From contig NZ_JAFMPR010000003.1 in NCBI RefSeq assembly GCF_020667835.1, positions 1 through 64,000 of the forward strand: a stretch of DNA of 64,000 nucleotides, in the 5' to 3' direction. The notes beneath the pieces were generated by a model. The model was not told where the DNA came from. It made no database searches and saw nothing but the letters and a program-made list of their open reading frames with translations. Made by a program: the position numbers and the translations under genes. The number at the start of each line of letters is the position of its first letter. Position 1 is the stretch's first letter. The DNA is from Roseibaca sp. Y0-43 (lineage in GTDB: Bacteria; Pseudomonadota; Alphaproteobacteria; Rhodobacterales; Rhodobacteraceae). Positions 18,032 to 26,857 of this stretch are shown here, piece after piece.

Positions 18032-18852
18032 GACCCGGCCCCCAACAGCCCTGCAACCGCAAGCCGGGCCGTGTCGACCATCGTAACATAGGCCGTCATA
18101 ACCCCGTCCAGCGCAGGCACCACACCGACCAGCATGGGCGCAAGCAGATACAGCCCGGCCAGCACAAGGGCGATCACGACCGGCACAAGCAACCCCGATA
18201 CGAAGCTGCGTTTCCGCGCGGCCTCGGTCTTGGGCAGGTCGGGCTGCGAACCCCTGCCCGCGTCGACGGGTTCCAGGGTCGAACTGATGTCGTCGATATC
18301 CGGCAGGCTGGACGCGCCGGATTTCGACGCGGGCGCAGACAACGCGGGGCCGAACAGGCCCAGCTCTTGCTGGGTTTCAAGCCCGCTCTCTTCGCGGGCG
18401 CGTTGCTTGGCCTCGAACTCTGCCTCGCCACGCAGAACATCGGCCACCGCCGGGTCGAGCGCGCGGGCAGGCGGGGCGGGAGGCTGCGCTTCGGTCGCCG
18501 CCTCGGCAGGGGGCGCGGGCCGTTCCGGGCGCGGGCGCTCAGGGCGCGGCGTTTCCGGCAGCGTGGCCTTCGGGCGTTCGGGCCGCGGAAAGGATTGGGG
18601 CACAGCTTGGGGCACGGGCGGGGCTTCGGCCACAGGCGGTGCCACGTTTTCCGCTGCGGGTTGCGGCGCTGCTTCGCGCGCGGGCTGGGGTGGTTCCGCT
18701 TTCGCCGGGCGCTCTGCGGTCTTGGGGCTGGCCTTGCCCGGTTGAAACCAGACCGTGCCACAGGACGAGCACTGAACCTCTGTCCCGTCATCGGGCAACA
18801 ACGAGGCATCAACCTCGTATTGCGCGGCACAACTAGGGCAAATCAGACGCAT
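18028..18852 (-). CDS. zinc-ribbon (MJ0042-type) membrane protein, proline-rich
   Basis: The protein of about 274 residues begins with an MJ0042-type zinc ribbon (MRLICPSCAAQYEVDASLLP, then CSSCGTVWFQPG), i.e. two CxxC pairs. A proline/alanine/glutamate-rich linker of about 110 residues is likely disordered. An acidic region follows, then a membrane segment near residues 220-245 (VVIALVLAGLYLLAPMLVG). An upstream GTG (18858) sits too close to the ribosome-binding site AGGAG; ATG 18852 has correct spacing. It is divergent from ftsE with a 146-base shared upstream region. Its function is unknown. Zinc ribbons of this type are common at the N-terminus of alphaproteobacterial membrane proteins. 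Confidence 0.75.
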   Translation of the reverse strand: MRLICPSCAAQYEVDASLLPDDGTEVQCSSCGTVWFQPGKASPKTAERPAKAEPPQPAREAAPQPAAENVAPPVAEAPPVPQAVPQSFPRPERPKATLPETPRPERPRPERPAPPAEAATEAQPPAPPARALDPAVADVLRGEAEFEAKQRAREESGLETQQELGLFGPALSAPASKSGASSLPDIDDISSTLEPVDAGRGSQPDLPKTEAARKRSFVSGLLVPVVIALVLAGLYLLAPMLVGVVPALDGVMTAYVTMVDTARLAVAGLLGAGS

Positions 18853-18998
18853 CGACACTCCTACCCGTCACCAATCGGCCATTGGCGCATTCACCTATAT
18901 GTTGTAGCAAGCAAGCGGGCATGTTCCAACAAGGATTAACGAATTTTGCCACGACCCCGCCTTTCGTTCCGTTCCAACGGCAGTTTCGCAGGCCAGCC

Positions 18999-19670
18999 AT
19001 GATCGAATTCACCGATGTCGCGCATGACTATGGTGGCGGCGCCCTGTTCGAGGGGGTGAATGTCACGCTGGAACCGGGCAGTTTTCACTTCCTGACCGGG
19101 CCATCGGGCGCGGGCAAAAGCACCTTCCTGAAGCTGTGCTACGGAGAGCTGCTGCCCAGCCGGGGCAGCGTGGTCCTGAACGGCACCGACCTGCGCGCCA
19201 TGAGCCGCGATGACCTGGCCGAGATGCGCGGCTCTATCGGGGTGGTGCACCAGGATTGCCAGTTTCTGGACCATCTGAGCATTCGAACCAATGTGGGCCT
19301 GCCGTTGACCGCCACGGGGCGCACGGTCGAGGATCACGACATTTCCGACCTGCTGCACTGGGTGGGCCTGCGCGCGCAGGCCGATGCGCTGCCGCCGACG
19401 CTGTCGGGGGGCGAGCGTCAGCGCGCCGCGTTGGCGCGTGCCGTCATCGCCGCGCCGCGCGTGCTGCTGGCGGATGAACCCACGGGCAATCTGGACTGGG
19501 ACATGTCGCAACGCCTGTTGTCGCTGATGATAGAGCTGAACCGCATGGGCACCGCGATCCTGATCGCCACGCATGACATGAACCTGATCCGCACCGCCAA
19601 AAGCCAGGTCTCTGCTCGGGTGTTGCGCATTGCCGGGCGGCGGCTGCAAAGCGCGGGGGCCGACCTGTGA
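18999..19670 (+). CDS. ftsE: cell division ATP-binding protein FtsE
   Basis: The 223-residue ABC ATPase has Walker A GPSGAGKSTFLKL, Q-loop VVHQDCQFLDHLSIRTNV, signature LSGGERQRAALARA, Walker B VLLADEPTGNLD and H-loop ATHDMNL. The sequence after the Q-loop (NVGLPL) and the following ftsX identify it as FtsE rather than a generic ABC ATPase. FtsEX at the septum couples ATP hydrolysis to activation of periplasmic peptidoglycan hydrolases. The ATG is at 18999; longer in-frame starts exist but add non-family sequence. The GTG of ftsX overlaps its stop. Confidence 0.93.
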   Translation: MIEFTDVAHDYGGGALFEGVNVTLEPGSFHFLTGPSGAGKSTFLKLCYGELLPSRGSVVLNGTDLRAMSRDDLAEMRGSIGVVHQDCQFLDHLSIRTNVGLPLTATGRTVEDHDISDLLHWVGLRAQADALPPTLSGGERQRAALARAVIAAPRVLLADEPTGNLDWDMSQRLLSLMIELNRMGTAILIATHDMNLIRTAKSQVSARVLRIAGRRLQSAGADL

Positions 19671-20527
19671 GCCGTATCGCCGACCAGATCGTGCCGCGCA
19701 CCGGCCATAGCGCATGGCTTGTCTGGGTTGGGGCGGCGTCCATGGCGTATCTCGCGGTGTTCGCGCTGGCCTTGACGATGTCGGCGGGGCGGCTGGCGCA
19801 AAGCTGGACCGACGCGCTGGCACAGACCGCCACGATCCGCATCTCTGCCCCGCCCGCCGAACTGGACAGCCAGACAGAGGCCGTGCTGGAAGTGCTGCGC
19901 ACCACGCCGGGCATAGAAGACGCCCGCGTCATGACAGCCGAAGAACAGGGCGCGCTGCTGTCGGTCTGGCTGGGGCCGGACCTGCCGCTGGATACGCTGC
20001 CACTGCCGCGCATGATCGAGGTGTGGGAAACCCTTGACGGGCCGGACCGCCAAGGGCTGCGCCTGCGGCTAAGCGCCGAAGCCCCCGGCGCGATCTATGA
20101 CGACCACAGCCAATGGCGCCGCCCGCTGATCGACGCGGCCAGCCGTCTGCGCGGGCTGTCGCTGCTTGCGCTTGGGCTGATCGGAGGGGTCACGGGTGTC
20201 ATCATCGCCTTGGCCGCGAGCGCGGCACTTGCATCGAACGCGCAAGTCATTCGCGTCTTGCGCCTTGTGGGCGCGCGGGACCGCTTCATCGCCCGCGCCT
20301 TCGTGCGGCGCATGACGCAGCGCGCGGCCTTGGGCGCGGCTATCGGCACAGCCTTGGGCATGGTGTCGATGTTGGGCTTGCCCTCGCTTGGGCCAGAGGC
20401 CACAAGCGGGTTGGGCTTTCAGGGCGCGGGCTGGCTGGTGCCACTGATGGTGCCCGTCCTGATCGCGCTGGTGGCCCTGTTTGCGGCGGCGGCCACCGCC
20501 ATGACAGTTCTGCGCGGAGTGACCTGA
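19667..20527 (+). CDS. ftsX: cell division protein FtsX
   Basis: The 286-residue permease subunit has the FtsX topology. The first membrane helix (residues about 18-40, WLVWVGAASMAYLAVFALAL) is followed by a periplasmic loop of about 110 residues with a PLP/IEVWETLDG stretch. Three helices follow in the FtsX/MacB-like C-terminal half (IIALAASAALASNAQVIRVL, LRLVGARDRFIARAF). It anchors FtsE and recruits an amidase activator or hydrolase. The start is GTG 19667, overlapping the ftsE stop (GTGA). The downstream plsC start overlaps its stop. Confidence 0.9.
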   Translation: MSRIADQIVPRTGHSAWLVWVGAASMAYLAVFALALTMSAGRLAQSWTDALAQTATIRISAPPAELDSQTEAVLEVLRTTPGIEDARVMTAEEQGALLSVWLGPDLPLDTLPLPRMIEVWETLDGPDRQGLRLRLSAEAPGAIYDDHSQWRRPLIDAASRLRGLSLLALGLIGGVTGVIIALAASAALASNAQVIRVLRLVGARDRFIARAFVRRMTQRAALGAAIGTALGMVSMLGLPSLGPEATSGLGFQGAGWLVPLMVPVLIALVALFAAAATAMTVLRGVT

Positions 20528-21267
20528 TGCGCCTTGCCCTTCAATATGTCCGATCTTTCATCTTCATCGTGCAGATGTATATCGCGATGGCGGTTCTGGC
20601 CTTGGCCTTTGCGCCCTTGGCCGCGTTTCGGCGCGACATGGCGCTGAAAGCCTGCCACACCTATTGCCATTACGTCCGCTGGACGGCCGGTTGGATGGTT
20701 GACCTGCATGTCGATATTCGCGGCGAGCTTCCGCAAGGCCCGGCGCTGGTCGCCGCCAAGCACCAAAGCTTTTTCGACATCATCCTTATTTTCGGTGCCC
20801 TGCCGAACCCGCGTTTCGTCATGAAGAAACAACTCATGCGCACGCCGTTCTTGGGGTGGTATGCGAAATGGCTGCGCTGCATCCCGGTGGACCGTGGCAA
20901 GGGCGGGGCCGCGGTGCGTGACATGCTTGCGCGGGTCGAGCAGGGGCGCGAGATTGCTGGGCAGATCATCATCTACCCGCAAGGCACACGCGTCGCGCCG
21001 GGCGATGAAAAGCCCTACAAGGTCGGCTCTGCGGTGCTTTATGAACAGCTTGGCCAGCCTTGCGTGCCCGTGGCGACCAATGTCGGCCTGTTCTGGCCCA
21101 AGCGCAGCATGTTGCGCAAGCCGGGCACGGCGGTGGTCGAATTCCTGCCGCCCATCCCGGCGGGCGAAGACCCGCGCGTGTTCCTAGACCGGCTGGAGCA
21201 GGTCGTCGAAACCCGGTCCAACGCGCTGATGGCAGAGGCCGGGTTCAGCTTTCCGGCGAAAGCCTAG
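20527..21267 (+). CDS. plsC: 1-acyl-sn-glycerol-3-phosphate acyltransferase (PlsC-like)
   Basis: The 246-residue protein has one N-terminal membrane helix and the acyltransferase motifs: KHQSFFD (HxxxxD), RTPFLGWYAKWLRCIPVDRG (motif II), YPQGTR (motif III, usually FPEGTR) and VPVATNVG (motif IV). It would acylate lysophosphatidate to phosphatidate at the inner membrane. The ATG overlaps the ftsX stop (TGATG), so it is in the ftsE-ftsX-plsC transcript. The Glu to Gln change in motif III is notable. A role as an acyltransferase for another lysolipid, such as OlsA, is possible. Confidence 0.85.
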   Translation: MRLALQYVRSFIFIVQMYIAMAVLALAFAPLAAFRRDMALKACHTYCHYVRWTAGWMVDLHVDIRGELPQGPALVAAKHQSFFDIILIFGALPNPRFVMKKQLMRTPFLGWYAKWLRCIPVDRGKGGAAVRDMLARVEQGREIAGQIIIYPQGTRVAPGDEKPYKVGSAVLYEQLGQPCVPVATNVGLFWPKRSMLRKPGTAVVEFLPPIPAGEDPRVFLDRLEQVVETRSNALMAEAGFSFPAKA

Positions 21268-22394
21268 TCAGTTATATTTGAAATCGTCCGCCCCGCGCCC
21301 AACAGCGCCCCAAACAGCCCCATGATGCGTTGCGCGGTCGTGCCGCTGGCCTGAGTGGCCAGAACCACGTCGCCATCTTGCAGCATGAACTGGTCTGCGG
21401 CAAACAACGTGTCGGCCTTAGTCAGGTCCAGGCTGAAGACGACCTTTTCCTTGGGCGGGCCCCCTGCACGCCCGACATCGGCCTTGGAGTAGCGGCGCAG
21501 CACCAGCAGACCGCGCGGGTCGGCGCGATTGTCGGCAATCCCGCCGATCAGCGACACGGCGCGCAGCGCGCTCAGCTCTTCGGTGTCGAACCCGATCACC
21601 TTCTGGCTGCCTGCCGCGCCAAGTGCTGTGAACTTGCGCTCATCCTCGACGATCACCACACGATCGCCCCCGACAAGGGCGGCGTCCAGCTCGGGGTTTT
21701 CCAGAACGTCGCTATAGGGCCTGCGATAGACGGTATTGCCGCGCGTCAGCAGAAGCTGCGGATTCGCCAACGCGTCTTTCGGCCCGCCGGCTTCGCTGAC
21801 CAGGTTCAGGACTGTCAGGTTGCGCTCTTCCAGCGGAAAACTGCCGGGCGCGGCGACGCCACCCAGAATGTCGACGGAATTGCGCCGCCCGATTTCGGCA
21901 TCAAGCTGCACCTGCGCCGAAGGGATAATACCGCTCAGCCGTTCCTCTATCCGGGCGCGCACACTGTCGGTGCGCTGGCCTGCGACATGCACCTCGCCGA
22001 CATAGGGCAGGTTGATGTGCCCCGATTGCGACACGGTCAGGTTGGGAATATCGGCGAAACGCTGGCCCGGACTGGTCAGCAAAGAGCTTTCCTCGGCCGT
22101 CCAGACGCGCAGCGACACGCTGTCGCCCGGTGCCAGCCGCTGGCTGGTCAGGCCGCCCCCGCGCGACGGCCAGCGCTTGGCGGGGCGCGAGTCGGCCACG
22201 GGCCAGTCGGCGATGGTCTTCAACGTGTCCGATGTCACCTCGACCACGGAAAACAGCGCATCGGGATCGCCTTCGCCGGTGTCGCCACCCGAAAGAACCT
22301 CGCTCTTGCGCGGCGCATCGCGCGGGACGGAACAGGCCGAGAGCAAAAGCACGGTGCCACTTGCCAAGAAGGTCCGGCGCGAAAACTGGGTCAT
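21264..22394 (-). CDS. polysaccharide export lipoprotein (Wza-like)
   Basis: The 376-residue protein starts with a lipoprotein signal (RRTFLASGTVLLLSAC; lipobox LSAC with Cys near residue 21). It contains a Poly_export domain (LAPGDSVSLRVWTAEES, GHINLPYVGEVHVAGQ) and SLBB-type domains (VDILGGVAAPGSFPL, VSLIGGIADNRADPRGLLVL). It would form the outer-membrane conduit for capsule or exopolysaccharide. No polymerase, Wzc or glycosyltransferase gene is next to it, so the polysaccharide is unknown. It is convergent with plsC, overlapping by four bases (21264-21267). Confidence 0.9.
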   Translation of the reverse strand: MTQFSRRTFLASGTVLLLSACSVPRDAPRKSEVLSGGDTGEGDPDALFSVVEVTSDTLKTIADWPVADSRPAKRWPSRGGGLTSQRLAPGDSVSLRVWTAEESSLLTSPGQRFADIPNLTVSQSGHINLPYVGEVHVAGQRTDSVRARIEERLSGIIPSAQVQLDAEIGRRNSVDILGGVAAPGSFPLEERNLTVLNLVSEAGGPKDALANPQLLLTRGNTVYRRPYSDVLENPELDAALVGGDRVVIVEDERKFTALGAAGSQKVIGFDTEELSALRAVSLIGGIADNRADPRGLLVLRRYSKADVGRAGGPPKEKVVFSLDLTKADTLFAADQFMLQDGDVVLATQASGTTAQRIMGLFGALLGAGRTISNITD

Positions 22395-22718
22395 AGATTA
22401 CCTGCCATGCTGGCATATGATGTTGGCAGCAATGCGCGCGTCGCGCCTTCCCCAAGGCATTGACCGGCATCACGTATTCGCCGCCACAATACCGCCTGCC
22501 CCTGCCGGGTCAACCGCAATGCCGCGCCGCGCGGGCCAAGGGGCACGCCATGCTATCCAATTGCCACACATGGCGACTGGCCGCGCCGCGCCTGTTAGAC
22601 GATAGAAGGGGGCGCACTTTCGCGGAAAATGGCCTAGCATGGCGCAAGGCAAAGTTGCGGTGAACCGATGCGCTCCGATATGATAACCGTGGGACATGCA
22701 ACGCAAAAGGGAAGCGGA
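22395..22718. promoter_or_regulatory. divergent intergenic region (export lipoprotein / response regulator)
   Basis: This 324-base spacer has no credible gene. Near the lipoprotein start it has the small inverted repeat TGCCA-TGC-TGGCA (about 22410). Close to the regulator it becomes A-rich (ATGCAACGCAAAAGGGAAGC). I see no confident promoter or operator. A GTG- or ATG-initiated extension of the regulator back to 22668 is open, but ATG 22719 is preferred. Confidence 0.3.
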
Positions 22719-23366
22719 ATGATCCTTGTCATCGACGATCATCCGCTGTTTTGCGAAGCGCTTCAGATGACCTTGTCGGAAACGCTGGGCCAGCCGCAGA
22801 TCGGCACCGCTGCGACACTGGAAACAGGGTTGGACGCTTTGCGCAGCGGCCCGATGGCCGACGCGATCGTACTGGATCTGAACCTTCCCGATGTGGCCGG
22901 TCTGGACGGGCTTACACGCCTGCGCAACATGGCGCCGGGCGTGCCGGTGGTGGTTGTGTCCTCTATGGTCGATGACAGGATCATCGCCGCCGTCATGCAC
23001 GCGGGCGCGGCCGGTTTCGTGCCCAAGCACAGCCCCAGAGAAGCCTTTGTCGCCGCCATCGGCGCAGCCCTGCAAGGCGGGCATTACACGCCAGAAGGCT
23101 ACACCCCGCCCAGCGCTACAGCGCCCGACGGGGCCGAGCGCAGCGTCATCGACCGCCTGTCGGACCTGACGCCGCAGCAGGGCCGCATTCTGGCGCTGGT
23201 GTGCGAGGGCTATCTGAACAAGCAGATCGCCTATGAGCTGTCGATCACCGAAACCACGGTCAAGGCGCATGTCACGGCAATTCTGCGCAAACTGGGGGCG
23301 CAAAGCCGCACGCAAGCCGTGCGCATCGCCAATTCCGCCAGTTTCGCCGAAATCCTGCGGCGTTAG
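22719..23366 (+). CDS. LuxR/NarL-family response regulator
   Basis: The 215-residue protein has a receiver domain (MILVIDDHPLF at the start, phospho-acceptor Asp53 in VLDLNLPDVAG, conserved Ser/Lys in VSSMVD and FVPKHSP). A LuxR-type DNA-binding domain follows (LTPQQGRILALVCEGYLNKQIA, ITETTVKAHVTAILRKLG). It is a transcriptional regulator activated by phosphorelay. GGAAGCGGA precedes ATG 22719; an open extension upstream to 22668 (MRSDMITVGH...) is less likely. It lies 66 bases upstream of the FIST protein and hybrid kinase on the same strand, which makes the kinase its probable partner. Confidence 0.92.
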   Translation: MILVIDDHPLFCEALQMTLSETLGQPQIGTAATLETGLDALRSGPMADAIVLDLNLPDVAGLDGLTRLRNMAPGVPVVVVSSMVDDRIIAAVMHAGAAGFVPKHSPREAFVAAIGAALQGGHYTPEGYTPPSATAPDGAERSVIDRLSDLTPQQGRILALVCEGYLNKQIAYELSITETTVKAHVTAILRKLGAQSRTQAVRIANSASFAEILRR

Positions 23367-23432
23367 AAGCGGGCTTGCCTTGCGCGGCCTGTGCCGTAGG
23401 CTCTGACGCGCAGGACACGGAGGGCGGCGCGA

Positions 23433-24605
23433 ATGACAGGACCGGCGGGCATCATGCGGCGCGCGCAATCGGGCAATCCCGACAGCGCTGCGGCAAGTGC
23501 CGAAGTTCTGGCAGCCCTTGCGCCCGATGATCTTGCGCTGATCGTGCTGTTCGTGGGCGAGGGCCATGACCTGACGGCGATAGAGCGTGCCTTGGCCAGC
23601 CTGCCCGCCAGCGTGCAGGTCATGGGCTGCACCACCGCGGGCGAAATCGGCCGGGGCGGCTACCTCGACCACAGCCTGACCGCGCTTGGCCTGCCGCGCG
23701 CACTGTTTCGCGTGGCCGTGGGCGCGGTGACGGACCTTGCCGGGTTCGACCCCGAACAGGCCCGCGCCATGGCGTTCGAGCTGCGCGCGGGGCTGACCTT
23801 CTCGACCGCCGATTGGGCCAACGAGGTGGCCTTTCTGCTGTCGGACGGCCTGTCGCTGATGGAAGACCAGCTTGTCTGGACCTTGTCCGAAGCGCTGGGG
23901 CAAAGCCCTCTGGTCGGCGGCTCTGCCGGTGACGGGCTGCGCTTCGGGCAAACCTTTGTGCTGGTGGATCGCCGCTTTCGCAGCAATGCCGCAACGCTCG
24001 CGGTTCTGCGCACGCCCTGCACCGTGACGGCATTTCGCTTCGACCATCTGGAACCGACCGAGAAACGCATGGTCGTGACCGATGCCGACCCCGCGCAACG
24101 GCTGGTGCTGGAAATAAACGGTATGCCCGCCGGGCCGGAATATGCGCGCATTCTCGGCAAAGACCCGGCACAATTGTCGCCCTTCACCTTTGCCGCGAAC
24201 CCGGTCGTGTCCAAGATCGGCGACACGCATCATGTGCTGGCCATTCAGCGGGTGGAACCTGATGGCACCCTGCGCTTCTTTTCGGCCATAGAGCGCGGGC
24301 TGGTTCTGCGGCTGGCGCAGGGCACCGACCTTGTGGCGCATCTGGACCGCGCGCTTGCCGGGTTGGCCGCCGGTGGGGTCGCCCCCGATATTCTGGCCTG
24401 TGACTGCATCTTGCGGCGGCTGGAGGCCGAGAACAGCCAGACCGCACGCGCGGTATCCGAAGTGCTGGACCGCCACGGCGTGACCGGCTTCAACACCTAT
24501 GGCGAGCAGTTCAACATGGTCCATGTGAACCAGACCTTCACCGGGCTGGCCTTTTACCCGCCGGATTCGGGCGATGATCTGGCTGCCTACGGGGTTGGCC
24601 CATGA
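23433..24605 (+). CDS. FIST domain sensor protein (NosP-like by context)
   Basis: The 390-residue soluble protein matches the FIST_N plus FIST_C layout. Examples are VMGCTTAGEIGRGGYLDHSL near residue 68, LSDGLSLMEDQLVWTL near 135, VGGSAGDGLRFGQT near 158, and the C-terminal DILACDCILRRL near 320 with TGFNTYGEQFNMVHVNQTFTG. FIST proteins are ligand sensors tied to signalling enzymes. In Pseudomonas and Vibrio the FIST protein NosP is reported as a haem/NO sensor that regulates the kinase encoded beside it. The downstream hybrid kinase overlaps this gene by four bases, the same arrangement. The ligand here is not shown by sequence. Confidence 0.85.
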   Translation: MTGPAGIMRRAQSGNPDSAAASAEVLAALAPDDLALIVLFVGEGHDLTAIERALASLPASVQVMGCTTAGEIGRGGYLDHSLTALGLPRALFRVAVGAVTDLAGFDPEQARAMAFELRAGLTFSTADWANEVAFLLSDGLSLMEDQLVWTLSEALGQSPLVGGSAGDGLRFGQTFVLVDRRFRSNAATLAVLRTPCTVTAFRFDHLEPTEKRMVVTDADPAQRLVLEINGMPAGPEYARILGKDPAQLSPFTFAANPVVSKIGDTHHVLAIQRVEPDGTLRFFSAIERGLVLRLAQGTDLVAHLDRALAGLAAGGVAPDILACDCILRRLEAENSQTARAVSEVLDRHGVTGFNTYGEQFNMVHVNQTFTGLAFYPPDSGDDLAAYGVGP

Positions 24606-26857
24606 TCGACCCGGACCTGCCGCTTGACGAACAAAATGCCCGCCTGCGCGCCATTTTGGGCGCGCTGATGGACCGGGCCGAGCGCGGCCAGTTGCCCAGC
24701 CGCCCGATGGGGCAATTGTCCGACGTGGTCGCGCTGGAACAGCAGGTGCGCGCACGCACGCGAGACCTGGCCGAAGCGCTGGACAAGCTGCGCGTGACCA
24801 ATGCCCGCCTGTCACAGGCCGAACGCGACGCGGTCGGCGCGCGCAACACGCTGGCCGACGCGCTGGAAGCCATGGGCGAGGGCTTTGCCATGTTCGACGC
24901 CCGCGACCGGCTGACCTTGTGGAACAGCCAGTTCTGCGCGGCCCTGCCCGACATCCGCGACCAGCTTGGCACCGGCCTGCCATTTCAGGATTATGTGCGC
25001 ATGGTGTCGGAAAGCGCGGCGATTGACCTGTCCGGTCCCGCAGAGCGCGACGCTTGGGCCGCGCAACGCCTGCAAAGCCACCGCCGCCGCAACGTCAATT
25101 TCGTCGTGCCCTTGGTGCAGGACAACTGGTTGCAAGTCAGCGAACAGCGCATGAATTCCGGCGGCACCGCCGTGATCCAGACCGATGTCACCGCCATGGT
25201 CCGCACCGAACGGCTGGAGCGCGAAAAGCTCTTGGACGAGCAGGCCCAGATGGTGCGCGCCACGCTCGACCATATTGACCAGGCCGTGTTGATCTTCGAC
25301 GCGAAAGCGCGGCTGGCGGGCTGGAACCGCCGCCTGCGCGAGATATTCGCGCCGCCCAGCGCGCTTTTGGCCAGCGGCACGCCCTTTACGCAGCTTCTGA
25401 ACGACCTGATGCGCCGCCGTCTGTTGGGCCGGGGCAATATCCGCCAGGTGCTGACCGATTGGGTGAACGGCCCCGCGTCGCGGCCGCCCTTGGGGCTGGA
25501 CCTTGTGCAAGAGGACGGGACAGAGCTGCACCTGTCGGCGCAGGCCATGCCCGACCGTGGCTTCGTGATCTCTTTCACCGACCTGACCCGCGAACGGCGC
25601 GCGATAGCCGAAATGCACCGCATGAACGAAACGCTGGAAGCCCGCGTGCAGGCCCGCACGGTCGAACTGGAAGCCGCGCGCGATGCGGCCGAACGCGCCA
25701 ATGCCAGCAAATCGCGCTTCGTGGCCAGCGCCAGCCATGACCTGTTGCAACCGCTGAACGCGGCCAAACTTTTCCTTGCTTCCTTGGCGGCGATGGACAA
25801 TGCCCCCGCGCAAAGCCGCCTGATCGGGCGCGTGCAAAGCGCCTTTGCATCTGTCGAAGATATTCTGGCAGCGCTTCTGGACCTGTCGAAATTCGACATT
25901 GGTGCCGCGCGCGCGCGGGTCGATACCGTGCCGCTTGGCCCGCTTTTCGCGCGGCTGCGCGACGAATTTCAACCCATGGCCGACCGGCGCGGGTTGCAGT
26001 TGCGGGTCATGCCTTGCGCGGCCAGCGTGCGCAGCGACCCGGTCTATCTGAAACGCATTCTGCAAAACCTTGTGTCGAACGCCCTACGCTATACCGAGCG
26101 GGGCCGCGTGCTTCTGGGCGCACGACGCCACGGCAGCGCGCTGAGGCTGGAAGTGTGGGACACCGGCCCCGGCATTCCGCCCGACAAGCAGACAGAGATC
26201 TTTCGCGAATTCACACGGCTGAACCCCAGCGGCGAAGCGGGCATGGGGCTGGGGCTGGCCATCGTGGAACAGGCCTGCGCGCTTCTGGGCCACGGGCTGG
26301 ACCTGCGGTCGGAACCGGGCCGCGGCACGGTGTTTTCCGTCACGCTTCCGCAGGCAAGCGCGGGGCCACATGCCGCCCCGCCGCTGCCCGACAGCGACCA
26401 GACGGCGGGGCTGTTGTCGGACATGCTGGTGCTGGTGATCGAGAATGACGCCACCAGCCGCCGCGCGATCATGGGGATGCTGGAAGACTGGGGGGCAAGC
26501 CCGATAGAGGCCGCGTCCCTGACAGAGGCAGAGGTGCAGATCGCCGATCTTGGCCTTGCGCCCGATGTCATTCTGGCCGATCACCAGCTGGACGATGGCG
26601 CAACCGGCTTGCAGGCCATTGCCGCTCTGCGCGCCGCGCATGGCGACATTCCGGCGCTTCTGGTGACAGCCGATCACGGCCCCGCGCTGGCCGAACAGGC
26701 AGAGCGCGCGGGCGTTCTGGTCATGACAAAGCCGCTGGCGCTGCGCCGCCTGCGCCGGGTGTTACAACAAGTGCCGCAATTGCGCGCGGGCCAAGGCAAC
26801 AGCGCCCCCGGCGCGCGCCGGGGCGACCATAGCTATTGGCTCCGCGCCGGGGATTAG
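24602..26857 (+). CDS. PAS-containing hybrid sensor histidine kinase (NahK-like layout)
   Basis: The protein of 751 residues has no membrane segment, so it is cytoplasmic. A coiled coil at about 40-90 leads into two PAS-like domains (ALEAMGEGFAMFDARDRLTLWN, and VLIFDAKARLAGWNRRLREIF). A second coiled coil follows, then a HisKA domain with the phospho-acceptor His near 379 (FVASASHDLLQPLNAAKLFL). The ATPase domain shows N-box LQNLVSNALRYTERG and G-boxes DTGPGIPPDKQ and GMGLGLAI. A C-terminal receiver has Asp near 660 (ILADHQLDDGATG). NahK kinases share this arrangement. Partners are the FIST protein (sensor) and the LuxR-type regulator. Its stop overlaps the convergent transglycosylase by four bases. 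Confidence 0.9.
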   Translation: MIDPDLPLDEQNARLRAILGALMDRAERGQLPSRPMGQLSDVVALEQQVRARTRDLAEALDKLRVTNARLSQAERDAVGARNTLADALEAMGEGFAMFDARDRLTLWNSQFCAALPDIRDQLGTGLPFQDYVRMVSESAAIDLSGPAERDAWAAQRLQSHRRRNVNFVVPLVQDNWLQVSEQRMNSGGTAVIQTDVTAMVRTERLEREKLLDEQAQMVRATLDHIDQAVLIFDAKARLAGWNRRLREIFAPPSALLASGTPFTQLLNDLMRRRLLGRGNIRQVLTDWVNGPASRPPLGLDLVQEDGTELHLSAQAMPDRGFVISFTDLTRERRAIAEMHRMNETLEARVQARTVELEAARDAAERANASKSRFVASASHDLLQPLNAAKLFLASLAAMDNAPAQSRLIGRVQSAFASVEDILAALLDLSKFDIGAARARVDTVPLGPLFARLRDEFQPMADRRGLQLRVMPCAASVRSDPVYLKRILQNLVSNALRYTERGRVLLGARRHGSALRLEVWDTGPGIPPDKQTEIFREFTRLNPSGEAGMGLGLAIVEQACALLGHGLDLRSEPGRGTVFSVTLPQASAGPHAAPPLPDSDQTAGLLSDMLVLVIENDATSRRAIMGMLEDWGASPIEAASLTEAEVQIADLGLAPDVILADHQLDDGATGLQAIAALRAAHGDIPALLVTADHGPALAEQAERAGVLVMTKPLALRRLRRVLQQVPQLRAGQGNSAPGARRGDHSYWLRAGD

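Noticed and set aside
22470-24983. 837-residue open frame antisense to the regulator, FIST and kinase genes
   Set aside because: It covers three genes with clear domains on the other strand; no recognisable motif.
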